Shown here piece after piece: positions 32,137-40,116 of a stretch of DNA of 64,000 nucleotides. Source of the stretch: Actinomycetes bacterium. Lineage in GTDB: Bacteria; Actinomycetota; Acidimicrobiia; Acidimicrobiales; RAAP-2. The DNA lies in assembly GCA_021791615.1 (NCBI GenBank), contig JAJYWG010000084.1, forward strand, positions 1-64,000, given 5' to 3'. A program made the translations under genes and the position numbers. The notes under the pieces are model-generated. The model was not told where the DNA came from. It was given only the letters and a program-made list of their open reading frames with translations, and ran no database searches. Within the stretch, counting starts at the first letter, position 1; each line of letters opens with the position of its first letter.

Positions 32137-33132
32137 ACCTCCAAGAACCCACTCCACGTCACCGTCACCGGAGCGGCCGGCCAGATCGGCTACGCGATGC
32201 TGTTCCGGATCGCCTCAGGACAGCTCCTCGGCGACGACCAGCCCGTCATCCTGCGCCTGCTCGAGATCGAGCCTGCGATGAAGATGCTGGAAGGTGTCGT
32301 GATGGAGCTCGACGACTGCGCCTTTCCCCTGCTCGCCGGCATCGAGGCGACGTCCGACCTCAAGACGGCGTTCGACGGCACCTCGTGGGCCCTACTGGTG
32401 GGCTCGGTGCCTCGCAAGGCGGGCATGGAGCGCGGTGACCTCCTCGGGGTGAACGGCGGGATCTTCAAGCCCCAGGGGAGGGCCATCGCCGATCACTCCG
32501 CCTCCGACGTGCGGGTACTGGTCGTGGGGAACCCCTGCAACACCAACTGTCTGATCGCCCGGTCGAACGCGCCGGAGGTGCCGACCGACCGGTGGTTCGC
32601 AATGACCCGCTTGGACCAGAACCGGGCCGAGACCCAGCTGGCCAAGAAAGCCGGTGTCCCGGTCACCTCGGTCCGGCACCTCGCCATCTGGGGGAACCAC
32701 TCGGCTACCCAGTTCCCCGACTTCGGGGCTGCGACCATCGACGGCCGGCCGGTGCCCGACGTCATCACGGACCGAGCTTGGCTGGAGGGCGACTTCCTCA
32801 CCACGGTCCAAAAGCGCGGTGCCGCGGTCATCGAGGCGCGCGGCGCGTCGTCGGCAGCCTCGGCTGCCAACGCCGCGATCGACACGGTGGTGAGCCTGCG
32901 GACCGCCACCCCTGCCGGGGACTGTGTCTCGGTCGCAGTCCCCAGCGACGGCCAGTACGGCACGCCCGAGGGGCTCCAGTTCGGCTTCCCGGTCCGCGCC
33001 GACGGCCAGGGCGGCTGGTCGGTCGTCGAGGGCGTCGAGCACGACGCATTCGCCGTCGAACGGATCCGTCTCACCACCGAGGAGCTGGTCGCCGAACGTG
33101 ACGAAGTGAAGGCGATGGGGCTCGTGAGCTGA
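32134..33132 (+). CDS. mdh: Malate dehydrogenase
   Basis: NAD-dependent TCA enzyme, 332 residues, of the cytosolic-type actinobacterial MDH group. The nucleotide fold is [39 protein letters not shown] bears substrate arginines, [13 protein letters not shown] follows, and catalysis depends on LDQNRAETQ (Asp/Arg) and the His in [13 protein letters not shown]. It lies next to icd on the same strand. Confidence 0.97.
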   Translation: MTSKNPLHVTVTGAAGQIGYAMLFRIASGQLLGDDQPVILRLLEIEPAMKMLEGVVMELDDCAFPLLAGIEATSDLKTAFDGTSWALLVGSVPRKAGMERGDLLGVNGGIFKPQGRAIADHSASDVRVLVVGNPCNTNCLIARSNAPEVPTDRWFAMTRLDQNRAETQLAKKAGVPVTSVRHLAIWGNHSATQFPDFGAATIDGRPVPDVITDRAWLEGDFLTTVQKRGAAVIEARGASSAASAANAAIDTVVSLRTATPAGDCVSVAVPSDGQYGTPEGLQFGFPVRADGQGGWSVVEGVEHDAFAVERIRLTTEELVAERDEVKAMGLVS

Positions 33133-33177
33133 GAGCGGCGGCCTCTCCGGCCACCGCGTCGCTCCCTCAGCGCGCGC

Positions 33178-33393
33178 TCAACCGGCGGCGACGGCGACGG
33201 GCACCTCGATCCCGGCACCCGACAGGAAGCTGAGCTTGGCTGCCAACGCGACCTGCCAGACTTCCATCTCCTCGTCGAAGTGGAGACGATCCCCGTCTTC
33301 ACACGCGTGCTCCAACTCGTCGAACGCCGCGTCTTCGGCGTCGAGGAGCTCGCGGTACTTCTGGAGGAAATGGTCGTCGATCGGCTGGGGCAC
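33178..33393 (-). CDS. Small acidic hypothetical protein
   Basis: I do not recognise this 71-residue protein. It is acidic and helical (PIDDHFLQKYRELLDAEDAAFDELEHACEDGDRLHFDEEMEVWQ... in two short stretches), with no Cys pairs or membrane segment. GTG 33393 is chosen because AGGAGG lies six bases upstream. The frame is open to 33444, but that extra is Arg-rich. It is the last gene of the minus-strand series that begins with sdhC and might be co-transcribed. Confidence 0.6.
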   Translation of the reverse strand: MPQPIDDHFLQKYRELLDAEDAAFDELEHACEDGDRLHFDEEMEVWQVALAAKLSFLSGAGIEVPVAVAAG

Positions 33394-33443
33394 GTCTCGC
33401 CTCCTCTGTACGGAGCCCGCCCGACGCGGGCCGTGGTCCGACA

Positions 33444-33962
33444 CTACCTCCGGAGAGGCGGTCCTGTCGGGTCCTCGGTCCGCGGCTGGTTGGGCTGGGG
33501 GAACTCCGGCAATGGCCGGCCGAGAGATCGCACGGCCATGTGGGACACGGCCATCAAGCGGTCGCCGTCGCCGGTGTCGAGCACCCTGACCTCGACGACC
33601 GAGTCACGCCGGCCGGTGCGCAGGACACGGCCCTCGGCCCGTACCGGGCCGGTCCGGCCGGGTGACAGGAACGACAGCGTCATGTGCGTCGTGGCCACCA
33701 TGTCCCCGAGAGAGCGGACGGCGGCTGCGGCGCCGGCGCAGTCGACCAGCGTGGCGATGACCCCGCCTTCGAGGAAGCCGGCCGGTCCGCGGATTCCGTC
33801 GGTGACCTCCAAGGTGGCCGCCATCGAACCGGGTTCGTCTTCAATCTCCTCCCAGGAGATCCCCAGTCCTTGTTGGAACGGCGTACCCATCGGCGCGCGA
33901 GCGGGTGCATCGGCGACGCCGGCGTCTGGCATACTGCCCGGCTCCGAGCCTGACGTCGTCAT
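33444..33962 (-). CDS. PaaI-type hotdog-fold thioesterase
   Basis: Likely acyl-CoA thioesterase of the hotdog superfamily, 172 residues. The conserved core GFLEGGVIATLVDCAGAAAAVR matches the PaaI/YdiI pattern, where an Asp or Glu in this helix activates water. It is followed by TTHMTLSFLSPGRTGPVRAEGRVLRTGRRDSVVEVRV. The ATG overlaps the stop of the SCP2-like gene by four bases, so they are coupled. The substrate is unknown. Confidence 0.82.
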   Translation of the reverse strand: MTTSGSEPGSMPDAGVADAPARAPMGTPFQQGLGISWEEIEDEPGSMAATLEVTDGIRGPAGFLEGGVIATLVDCAGAAAAVRSLGDMVATTHMTLSFLSPGRTGPVRAEGRVLRTGRRDSVVEVRVLDTGDGDRLMAVSHMAVRSLGRPLPEFPQPNQPRTEDPTGPPLRR

Positions 33963-34384
33963 GACGTGGTCTCCCGCCGCAGCGGTCCCAGGCGTGCCGA
34001 CGCGGCAGCGAGCAGGGCTTGGGAGGCCACCAGCAACGCCAAGTCGCCCCGGACCCGGATCCGGCCGGCAGCGAGGGCATCTGCCGCATCGAGCTCGCCT
34101 CGGGACATGGCAGCAGCATCGGCGTAGTCCATGGTCACCGTCACGTTGGCGGGCTCGGACGGCTCAGGTGAGCGGTCCGTTCGGCAGGACATGCGAAGGG
34201 AGTTTTTCCTCACCTCGAGATCCACGCGAAGACTTCCCCCCGGAGCGTTCTTCAGCACATGTTCGACGCGGTAGGCACCCCGTTCGGCAGTGAGTGAGAC
34301 GCCGGTGTCCACCGTCGCCGGGTCGAGGTCGGCCACCGCATCGTTGAATGCGGCCACCCATTCTGCAGAGTAGAGGAGCGGCAC
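33959..34384 (-). CDS. SCP2 sterol-carrier-like domain protein
   Basis: A 141-residue protein resembling the SCP2 sterol-transfer fold. The diagnostic stretch is MDYADAAAMSRGELDAADALAAGRIRVRGDLALLVASQALL near the C-terminus. Such proteins bind lipids or acyl-CoA in a hydrophobic tunnel. GTG 34384 follows GGAGG within the end of sdhB, and only two bases separate it from the sdhB stop, so it probably belongs to the sdh transcript. Function beyond lipid binding is unknown. Confidence 0.75.
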   Translation of the reverse strand: MPLLYSAEWVAAFNDAVADLDPATVDTGVSLTAERGAYRVEHVLKNAPGGSLRVDLEVRKNSLRMSCRTDRSPEPSEPANVTVTMDYADAAAMSRGELDAADALAAGRIRVRGDLALLVASQALLAAASARLGPLRRETTS

Positions 34385-34386
34385 CG

Positions 34387-35382
34387 CTACGCCTCTGCGG
34401 ACGCGGCCTCCCCGGACGGCTCGTCTGACGGCTCGTCGGAGGCCTCGTGTGGTGCCGAGCCCCCGGATCGGGCGATCGCCACCGCCTCTTCCGGCGATCG
34501 CTTCGAGCGGCGCATGATGGTGCGGCCCAGCCAACCGAGCGGGTCGTACGAGGCGTCCACCACCCGTTCTTTCATCGGGATGATGGCGTTGTCGGTGATC
34601 TTGATGTGCTCGGGGCAGACTTCGGTGCAGCACTTGGTGATGTTGCAGAACCCCAGTCCAGCCCGCTTCCGGACCAGCTCCCGGCGGTCGTTGGTGTCGA
34701 GCGGGTGCATCTCCAGCTCGGCGAAGCGGATGAAGAACCGAGGCCCGGCGTAGTGGGCCTTGTTCTCTTCGTGGTCCCGGATCACGTGGCAGACGTCCTG
34801 GCACAAGAAGCACTCGATGCACTTGCGGAACTCCTGCCCCCGCTCGATGTCGATCTGCTGCATGCGGTAGCCGTCGGCGGGTTCGGGCATCGGAGAGAAA
34901 GCCGGGACGGTCTTGGCGACCTCGAAGTTGAAGCTGACGTCGGTCACCAGGTCCCTGATGATGGGGAACGTGCGCATCGGGGCCACCGTGACAGGTCCAG
35001 CCGGGAGCTCGTCCATCCGGGTCATGCACATGAGGCGGGGACGGCCGTTGATCTCGGCAGAGCACGATCCGCACTTGCCGGCTTTGCAATTCCAGCGGCA
35101 AGCCAGGTCGGGCGCGTCGGAGGCCTGCAGCCGGTGGATGACGTCCAGGACCACCTCACCCTCTTGGTTGGGAAGCTGGTACTCGACGAACTCGCCGCCT
35201 CCGGGGTCACCCCGCCACACTCTCATGGTCACGTCGCCATCGCTCGTCGGCGCCGCGTCGTCAGCCGCCGCTCCGAGCCCGTCGTCTCCGGCTCGGTCCA
35301 CCTCTTCAGCCGCCACCGGTTCTTCTTGCTGCTCGGTGTCGTCGTGCTCGGTGTCGTCGTGCTCGGTGTCGTCGTGCATCAC
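34387..35382 (-). CDS. sdhB: Succinate dehydrogenase iron-sulfur subunit
   Basis: Electron-transfer subunit of succinate dehydrogenase, 331 residues. The [2Fe-2S] ferredoxin domain has Cys95, 99, 104, 107 and 119 (CRWNCKAGKCGSCSAEINGRP...C). The second domain has CIECFLCQDVCHV and CNITKCCTEVCPEHI for the [4Fe-4S] and [3Fe-4S] clusters. The N-terminal 50 residues are an unusual acidic extension, including three HDDTE repeats encoded by a 15-base tandem repeat. An internal ATG at residue 53 would remove it, but the ATGA overlap with sdhA favours the long form. The C-terminus is also acidic and extended. Confidence 0.95.
   Translation of the reverse strand: MMHDDTEHDDTEHDDTEQQEEPVAAEEVDRAGDDGLGAAADDAAPTSDGDVTMRVWRGDPGGGEFVEYQLPNQEGEVVLDVIHRLQASDAPDLACRWNCKAGKCGSCSAEINGRPRLMCMTRMDELPAGPVTVAPMRTFPIIRDLVTDVSFNFEVAKTVPAFSPMPEPADGYRMQQIDIERGQEFRKCIECFLCQDVCHVIRDHEENKAHYAGPRFFIRFAELEMHPLDTNDRRELVRKRAGLGFCNITKCCTEVCPEHIKITDNAIIPMKERVVDASYDPLGWLGRTIMRRSKRSPEEAVAIARSGGSAPHEASDEPSDEPSGEAASAEA
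35332..35376. repeat. 15-base in-frame tandem repeat at the sdhB start
   Basis: Three perfect copies of CTCGGTGTCGTCGTG on the plus strand encode repeated HDDTE at residues 3-17 of SdhB. Confidence 0.92.
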
Positions 35383-37193
35383 TGTCCCTCCTCGAGGAGC
35401 TCGCGGAGCTCCGCCGGCATCTCCGGCAGGGGCTCAGGACTCACGATGATCGGGGCTCCAGGACCTCTCGGGTCGGTCTGGCGCTGGACAAAGTTGACCT
35501 TTCCCAGCTCGGGATCCGCGTTCGGGAAGTCCTCCCTCGTGTGGCCCCCTCTGCTTTCCTTGCGAGCCAGCGCACCTTGGGCCACCGCGGTCGACACCGT
35601 GAGCATGGCCGGTAGGTCGGTGGCCAAGTTCCAGGCGGGGTTGTACGCACGTCCGCCGGGAGCGGCCAGGTGCTCGGAGCGCTCGCGCAAAGTGCCCAGC
35701 CGCTCGAGGGCCTCTTCGAGCTCGGAGCCAGTCCTGATGATGCCGACCAGCGACTGCATCGTCTCCTGCAGGTCCCGGTGCAAGTCGTACGGGCTCTCGC
35801 CGCTCTCGTTCTCCAATGGAGCAAGCGCCTCGGTCAGGATCGCCTCGACCTCTGCACCGTCCACGGTGGGCTCTCCCTCCCGTCCCTCCGCGTAGTCGGC
35901 CGCGCCAATCCCGGCACGCCGCCCGAACACCAAGAGGTCCGAGAGCGAGTTCCCGCCGAGCCGGTTCGCGCCGTGCATGCCGCCGGCAACCTCCCCGGCG
36001 GCGAAGAGCCCCGGCACCGTGGCAGCCTCGGTGTCCGCGTCCACTCGTACACCGCCCATCATGTAGTGGCACGTCGGGCCTATCTCCATGGGCGTCGTGG
36101 TGATGTCGACGCCTGCCAGCTCCTTGAACTGGGTGTACATCGAAGGGAGGCGCCGTCGGATGTACTCGGCGGAGCGGCGGCTGGCGATGTCCAAGAACAC
36201 CCCGCCGTGGGGGCTCCCCCGCCCTGCCTTCACTTCTGCGTTGATCGCCCGAGCGACCTCGTCACGGGGGAGGAGATCGGGGGTCCGCCGGTTGTTGGCG
36301 TGGTCGTCGTACCAGCGATCGGCCTCTTCTTCGGTCTCGGCCGTCTCGGCGCGGAACATCGGAGCCACGTAGTTGAACATGAAGCGGGTGCCTTCGCTGT
36401 TGCGCAAGATGCCTCCGTCACCGCGCACCCCTTCGGTCACGAGCAGACCCCGTACCGACAGCGGCCACACCATGCCGGTGGGATGGAACTGGACCGACTC
36501 CATCTCGATCACGTCGGCACCGGCCCAGATCGCCATGGCGTGCCCGTCGCCGGTGGACTCCCAGCTGTTCGACGTGTACTTCCAGCTCTTGCCGATCCCG
36601 CCGGTGGCCAGGACGAACGCCTTGGCGGTGAAAGTGACGAACTCTCCGGTGGGGCGCCAGTAGCCGACTGCGCCGGAGATGCGGCCTTGGCTGTCGGCCA
36701 GCAACCGGAGGATCTTGCACTCCATGAACACGTCGATGTCCATGCTCACGGCCTTCTGCTGGAGGGTGCGGATCAGCTCCAACCCCGTCCGGTCTCCGAC
36801 ATGGGCCAGGCGGGCGTAGCGGTGCCCGCCGAAGTCGCGCTGGGTGATCCGCCCGTCCTTGGTGCGGTCGAACAATGCACCCCAGGCCTCCAGCTCGTGG
36901 ACCCGGTCGGGCGCCTCCTGGGCGTGGAGCTGTGCCATGCGCCAGTTGTTGAGGAGCTTGCCGCCTCTCATCGTGTCGCGAAAATGGACCTTCCAGTTGT
37001 CCTCGGGGTACACGTTCCCCATCGCCGCGGCCACCCCGCCCTCGGCCATCACGGTGTGTGCCTTGCCGAAGAGGGACTTGCAGATGAGCGCGGTGCGCAG
37101 CCCACGGTTTTTGGCTTCGATGGCGGCCCTGAGCCCAGCGCCTCCGGCCCCGATCACGATCACGTCGTACTGGTGGGATTCGTGCTCGCTCAT
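35379..37193 (-). CDS. sdhA: Succinate dehydrogenase flavoprotein subunit
   Basis: Catalytic subunit with covalent FAD, 604 residues. The dinucleotide fold is YDVIVIGAGGAGLRAAIEAKNRG. The flavin-linked His is in KAHTVMAEGGVAAAMGN. Catalytic and substrate residues lie in QFHPTGM, LPRDEVARAI and GPTCHYMMGGVRVD. The NWRMAQLHAQEAPDRVHELEAWGALFDRT region resembles the mycobacterial Sdh1 type rather than the proteobacterial enzyme. ATG 37193 is the family start; the frame is open upstream. The stop overlaps sdhB (ATGA). Confidence 0.96.
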   Translation of the reverse strand: MSEHESHQYDVIVIGAGGAGLRAAIEAKNRGLRTALICKSLFGKAHTVMAEGGVAAAMGNVYPEDNWKVHFRDTMRGGKLLNNWRMAQLHAQEAPDRVHELEAWGALFDRTKDGRITQRDFGGHRYARLAHVGDRTGLELIRTLQQKAVSMDIDVFMECKILRLLADSQGRISGAVGYWRPTGEFVTFTAKAFVLATGGIGKSWKYTSNSWESTGDGHAMAIWAGADVIEMESVQFHPTGMVWPLSVRGLLVTEGVRGDGGILRNSEGTRFMFNYVAPMFRAETAETEEEADRWYDDHANNRRTPDLLPRDEVARAINAEVKAGRGSPHGGVFLDIASRRSAEYIRRRLPSMYTQFKELAGVDITTTPMEIGPTCHYMMGGVRVDADTEAATVPGLFAAGEVAGGMHGANRLGGNSLSDLLVFGRRAGIGAADYAEGREGEPTVDGAEVEAILTEALAPLENESGESPYDLHRDLQETMQSLVGIIRTGSELEEALERLGTLRERSEHLAAPGGRAYNPAWNLATDLPAMLTVSTAVAQGALARKESRGGHTREDFPNADPELGKVNFVQRQTDPRGPGAPIIVSPEPLPEMPAELRELLEEGQ

Positions 37194-37390
37194 GTCGTGC
37201 CCCGTCGCTCCTCTGACACCTGGTGCGCTCCTCGCGCGCGGCGCCGGCTGTCCTTGTTGTCGCGGATCATGGTCCACTCCGGCCATACACCGCGCTGCCC
37301 CGATGGCATGTCCGGTGCCGCCTGCCACCCTCGTATCACCGGGCGAACCTCACCTTGTCGAGTCCCACGCTGGTGCTCCCACGCTGCAGT

Positions 37391-38212
37391 TCAGAAGAGC
37401 CGGTGATCGGGGATGGTCCCGCTGGCCACGAGACGTACGTACAGGTCCGTGAGGGCGACGAAGACGAGGCTTGCCCAGGCGAATTTCATGTGGTGGGCAT
37501 TCAGCGGCGTGACCAGCTTCCAGAGCCGGTGGCGGATGGGATGTTTCGAGAAGCTCCGCACCTGGCCACCGCACAGGTGGCGGCAGGAATGGCAGGACAG
37601 GCTGTAGAGCCAGAGCAGCACGGCGTTCACGCACAGGACCAGCGTGCCGATGCTGACGCCGATCCCGATGCCGGGCTCCCGGAAGGCCTCGACGGCGTCG
37701 ATGGTGAGGATGACGTTCAGGACCAGCCCGCAGTAGAAGAACCACCGGTGCACGTTTTGCAGGATGAGTGGGAACCGGGTCTCCCCCGAGTAGCTGGAGT
37801 GGGCATCGGCAACGGCGCAGTTCGGAGGCGAGAGCCAGATGGAGCGGTAATAGGCCCGTCGGTAGTAGTAGCAGGTGAGGCGGAACCCGAGAGGAAAGAT
37901 GAGGATGAGCAGCGCAGGGGAGATCGTCCACCAGGTGAGAACCGTTCCTGGATGGCTGCCAGGTACACAGCTCTCGACGAGGCACGGGGAGTAGAAGGGG
38001 GAGAGGAGGTCACGATGGCTCGCCGCCCCGACGAAGTAGTCCTTGTTCACGAACGCCGCCCACGTGGAGTAGGCCACGAAGATGATGAGGATCGAAGCAC
38101 TGACCAGAGGCTGAACCCACCAGCCGTCACGACGCAGGGTCGGGACATCGGGGCCGCCTCGCGTGCCCGAGATCTCGACCGCGGTGACCGTCGCGTCTTC
38201 CACCGTCGTCAC
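37391..38212 (-). CDS. sdhC: Succinate dehydrogenase membrane anchor (mycobacterial Sdh1 type)
   Basis: A 273-residue membrane protein with about five hydrophobic helices, first gene of the sdh series. Its size and sequence (DGWWVQPLVSASILIIFVAYSTWAAF, PLGFRLTCYYYRRAYYRSIW, LILQNVHRWFFYCGLVLNVIL, LYSLSCHSCRHLCGG, LNAHHMKFAWASLVFVALTDLYVRL) match the single long anchor of the mycobacterial Rv0247c-0249c-type complex. His residues in these helices are candidates for heme ligation. GTG 38212 follows an AGGAGG-rich stretch. A 197-base gap separates it from sdhA. Confidence 0.85.
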   Translation of the reverse strand: MTTVEDATVTAVEISGTRGGPDVPTLRRDGWWVQPLVSASILIIFVAYSTWAAFVNKDYFVGAASHRDLLSPFYSPCLVESCVPGSHPGTVLTWWTISPALLILIFPLGFRLTCYYYRRAYYRSIWLSPPNCAVADAHSSYSGETRFPLILQNVHRWFFYCGLVLNVILTIDAVEAFREPGIGIGVSIGTLVLCVNAVLLWLYSLSCHSCRHLCGGQVRSFSKHPIRHRLWKLVTPLNAHHMKFAWASLVFVALTDLYVRLVASGTIPDHRLF

Positions 38213-38673
38213 GTCCTCCTCCTCCCAGCCTCTTGTCGTCTTCTGTCCCTCTTCGCCTTCAGGCCCTCTTCGCCCTCAGGCCCTCTTCGCCTTCTGTCCC
38301 TCGACCACGCTCGTCCGAGACGCGGGCCGCGATGCCAGCCCTGCACCTGCAGACCTATCGCCGCCAGGGCCGGCGTCCGGCATGGACGCCGGCTGCTTCC
38401 AGCCTCACCCGGCCACATCGCTCACGCTGCCTGCGACACTTCGTGGGAATGGCGCTCACGTGCCGCCCTATCTTTCCAGATCGCGGGACCGAGGGTGCAA
38501 CTCGGCTTGTCTCCGGCCTGCTCAGGCGCTCTGGGCCATGTGGGGTGTGCGGTCAGCGGTCGGGACTGGCACGATACCGGCAAGGGTGGCCAAGGCTGGA
38601 AGTGCGCATTTGTCACCAGGCAGGCCGTCGTCGGCGGGCATGAGAGCAGCGGCGCCCGACCTAGGCTCGAACC
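38213..38673. other. Divergent gap between sdhC and the MoxR gene, with 17-base repeats
   Basis: About 460 bases with no gene I can support. It holds three tandem 17-base units related to AGGCCCTCTTCGCCTTC at 38244-38294, close to the sdhC start, so they would be transcribed into or lie in its promoter region. The rest is unremarkable GC-rich sequence, ending in the -10 box of the MoxR gene. Confidence 0.6.
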
Positions 38674-38676
38674 GTG
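38662..38676 (+). promoter_or_regulatory. Leaderless -10 box of the MoxR-type gene
   Basis: TAGGCT at 38662-38667, six bases, then GTG 38674, with no Shine-Dalgarno. Confidence 0.58.
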
Positions 38677-40116
38677 CCCGACGCATCCTTCGACATCCCT
38701 CCCGTTCCCCCCTCGTTCCCCCGCACTCTAGGAGAGCTCCGCTCCTCTGGATGGGAGTCGGTACCGGTGGCCGACGAGATCCGCCGGAACGCAGCGGCCC
38801 GGATCGCCGCGGGCGAGCCCATTGCCCGGGGTGTGCTCGGGTTCGACGAGACGGTGATGCCTCAGCTCGAGAACGCGCTCCTCGCAGGACACGACATCAT
38901 TCTTCTGGGGGAGCGCGGTCAAGCCAAGACCCGGCTGATCCGATCCCTGGTCGAGCTCTTGGACGAGTGGCTGCCCATTGTCGGCGGGTCCGAGATCAAC
39001 GACGATCCCTACCACCCTTCGTCGCGTTTCGGGCGTGATCTGGTCGCCCAGGACGGTGACCAGGCGTCCATCGAATGGCGGCACCGCTCCGAGCGGTACG
39101 GCGAGAAACTCGCCACCCCTGATACGTCGATCGCTGACCTGATCGGGGAGATCGACCCGATCAAAGTGGCGGAAGGCCGCTACCTGTCCGACGAGCTGGC
39201 GCTTCACTACGGCCTGGTGCCCCGTGTGAACCGCGGGATCTTCGCCATCAACGAGCTCCCCGATCTCTCCGAGAGGATCCAAGTGGGGCTGTTGAACGTT
39301 CTGGAGGAGCGTGACGTGCAGATCCGCGGCCATCGAGTCCGCCTCCCGCTCGACGTGGTACTGGTCGCGACGGCCAACCCCGAGGACTACACCAATCGTG
39401 GACGGATCATCACCCCCCTCAAGGACCGGTTCGGTTCCCAGATCCGCACCCACTACCCCCCCGACACGCGCACCGAAGTCACCATCATGCTCGCCGAGTC
39501 CGAGTTGCCCACCGGAGGCGTCCCGGTGGTGGTCCCGGCTTACCTCCAAGAGGTGGTCGCCGAGTTGAGCCAGCTTGCCCGGAGGAGCCCTCACCTCAAC
39601 CAGCGCAGTGGTGTCTCAGTCCGCCTGACCGTCGCCAACTACGAGACGCTCGTGGCGAATGCGCTTCGCCGAGCGCTGCGTTTGGGAGAAGCACTGGCCG
39701 TGCCCCGCGTGAGCGATCTGACGGCGCTGGTGGCCTCGACGATGGGGAAGGTCGAGGTCGAGGCGCTCGACGAGGGGAGAGAGGAGGAGCTGGTGGCTCG
39801 TCTGATCGCTGCGGCCGTTCTCTCGGTGTTCCGACGTCGGGTGACCCTGGCTGATCCGAGCGCGGTTCTCGGTGCGTTCGAGGCCGAGGTCGTGGTTCAC
39901 ACCGGCGATGATCTCGCGTCGACCGACTACGTGGCCGTCCTGGGTGACCTGCCGGCGCTGGCAGGTGCGGTGCGCGAACTCGCGGGACCAGAAGGTGACG
40001 AGGCCCCCGCGATCCTGGCGAGCGCACTCGAGTTCCTTCTCGAGGGCCTGCATCTCACCAAACGACTCAACAAGGATGCCTCAGGCGGACGGGCACTGTA
40101 TCGGAGCCGGAAGTGA
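38674..40116 (+). CDS. MoxR/Mg-chelatase-type AAA+ ATPase
   Basis: AAA+ ATPase, 480 residues, of the group that includes MoxR, RavA and magnesium-chelatase ChlI. Walker A is GERGQAKTR at 79-87. The Walker B region reads GIFAINELPDL, where the usual Asp-Glu is Asn193-Glu194. This is followed by LLNVLEERDVQIRG, the sensor VLVATANPEDYTNRGRIITPLKDRFGSQIRTHYP and a helical lid. Such ATPases work with a VWA-domain partner to insert cofactors or remodel protein complexes, and the next gene is exactly that partner, coupled by a GTGA overlap. The client is not evident from neighbours. Confidence 0.88.
   Translation: MPDASFDIPPVPPSFPRTLGELRSSGWESVPVADEIRRNAAARIAAGEPIARGVLGFDETVMPQLENALLAGHDIILLGERGQAKTRLIRSLVELLDEWLPIVGGSEINDDPYHPSSRFGRDLVAQDGDQASIEWRHRSERYGEKLATPDTSIADLIGEIDPIKVAEGRYLSDELALHYGLVPRVNRGIFAINELPDLSERIQVGLLNVLEERDVQIRGHRVRLPLDVVLVATANPEDYTNRGRIITPLKDRFGSQIRTHYPPDTRTEVTIMLAESELPTGGVPVVVPAYLQEVVAELSQLARRSPHLNQRSGVSVRLTVANYETLVANALRRALRLGEALAVPRVSDLTALVASTMGKVEVEALDEGREEELVARLIAAAVLSVFRRRVTLADPSAVLGAFEAEVVVHTGDDLASTDYVAVLGDLPALAGAVRELAGPEGDEAPAILASALEFLLEGLHLTKRLNKDASGGRALYRSRK

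Noticed and set aside
38233..38643. Plus-strand frame in the sdhC-MoxR gap.
   Set aside because: Low complexity, driven by the 17-base repeats, without a ribosome site or -10 box; it overlaps the sdhC start region.
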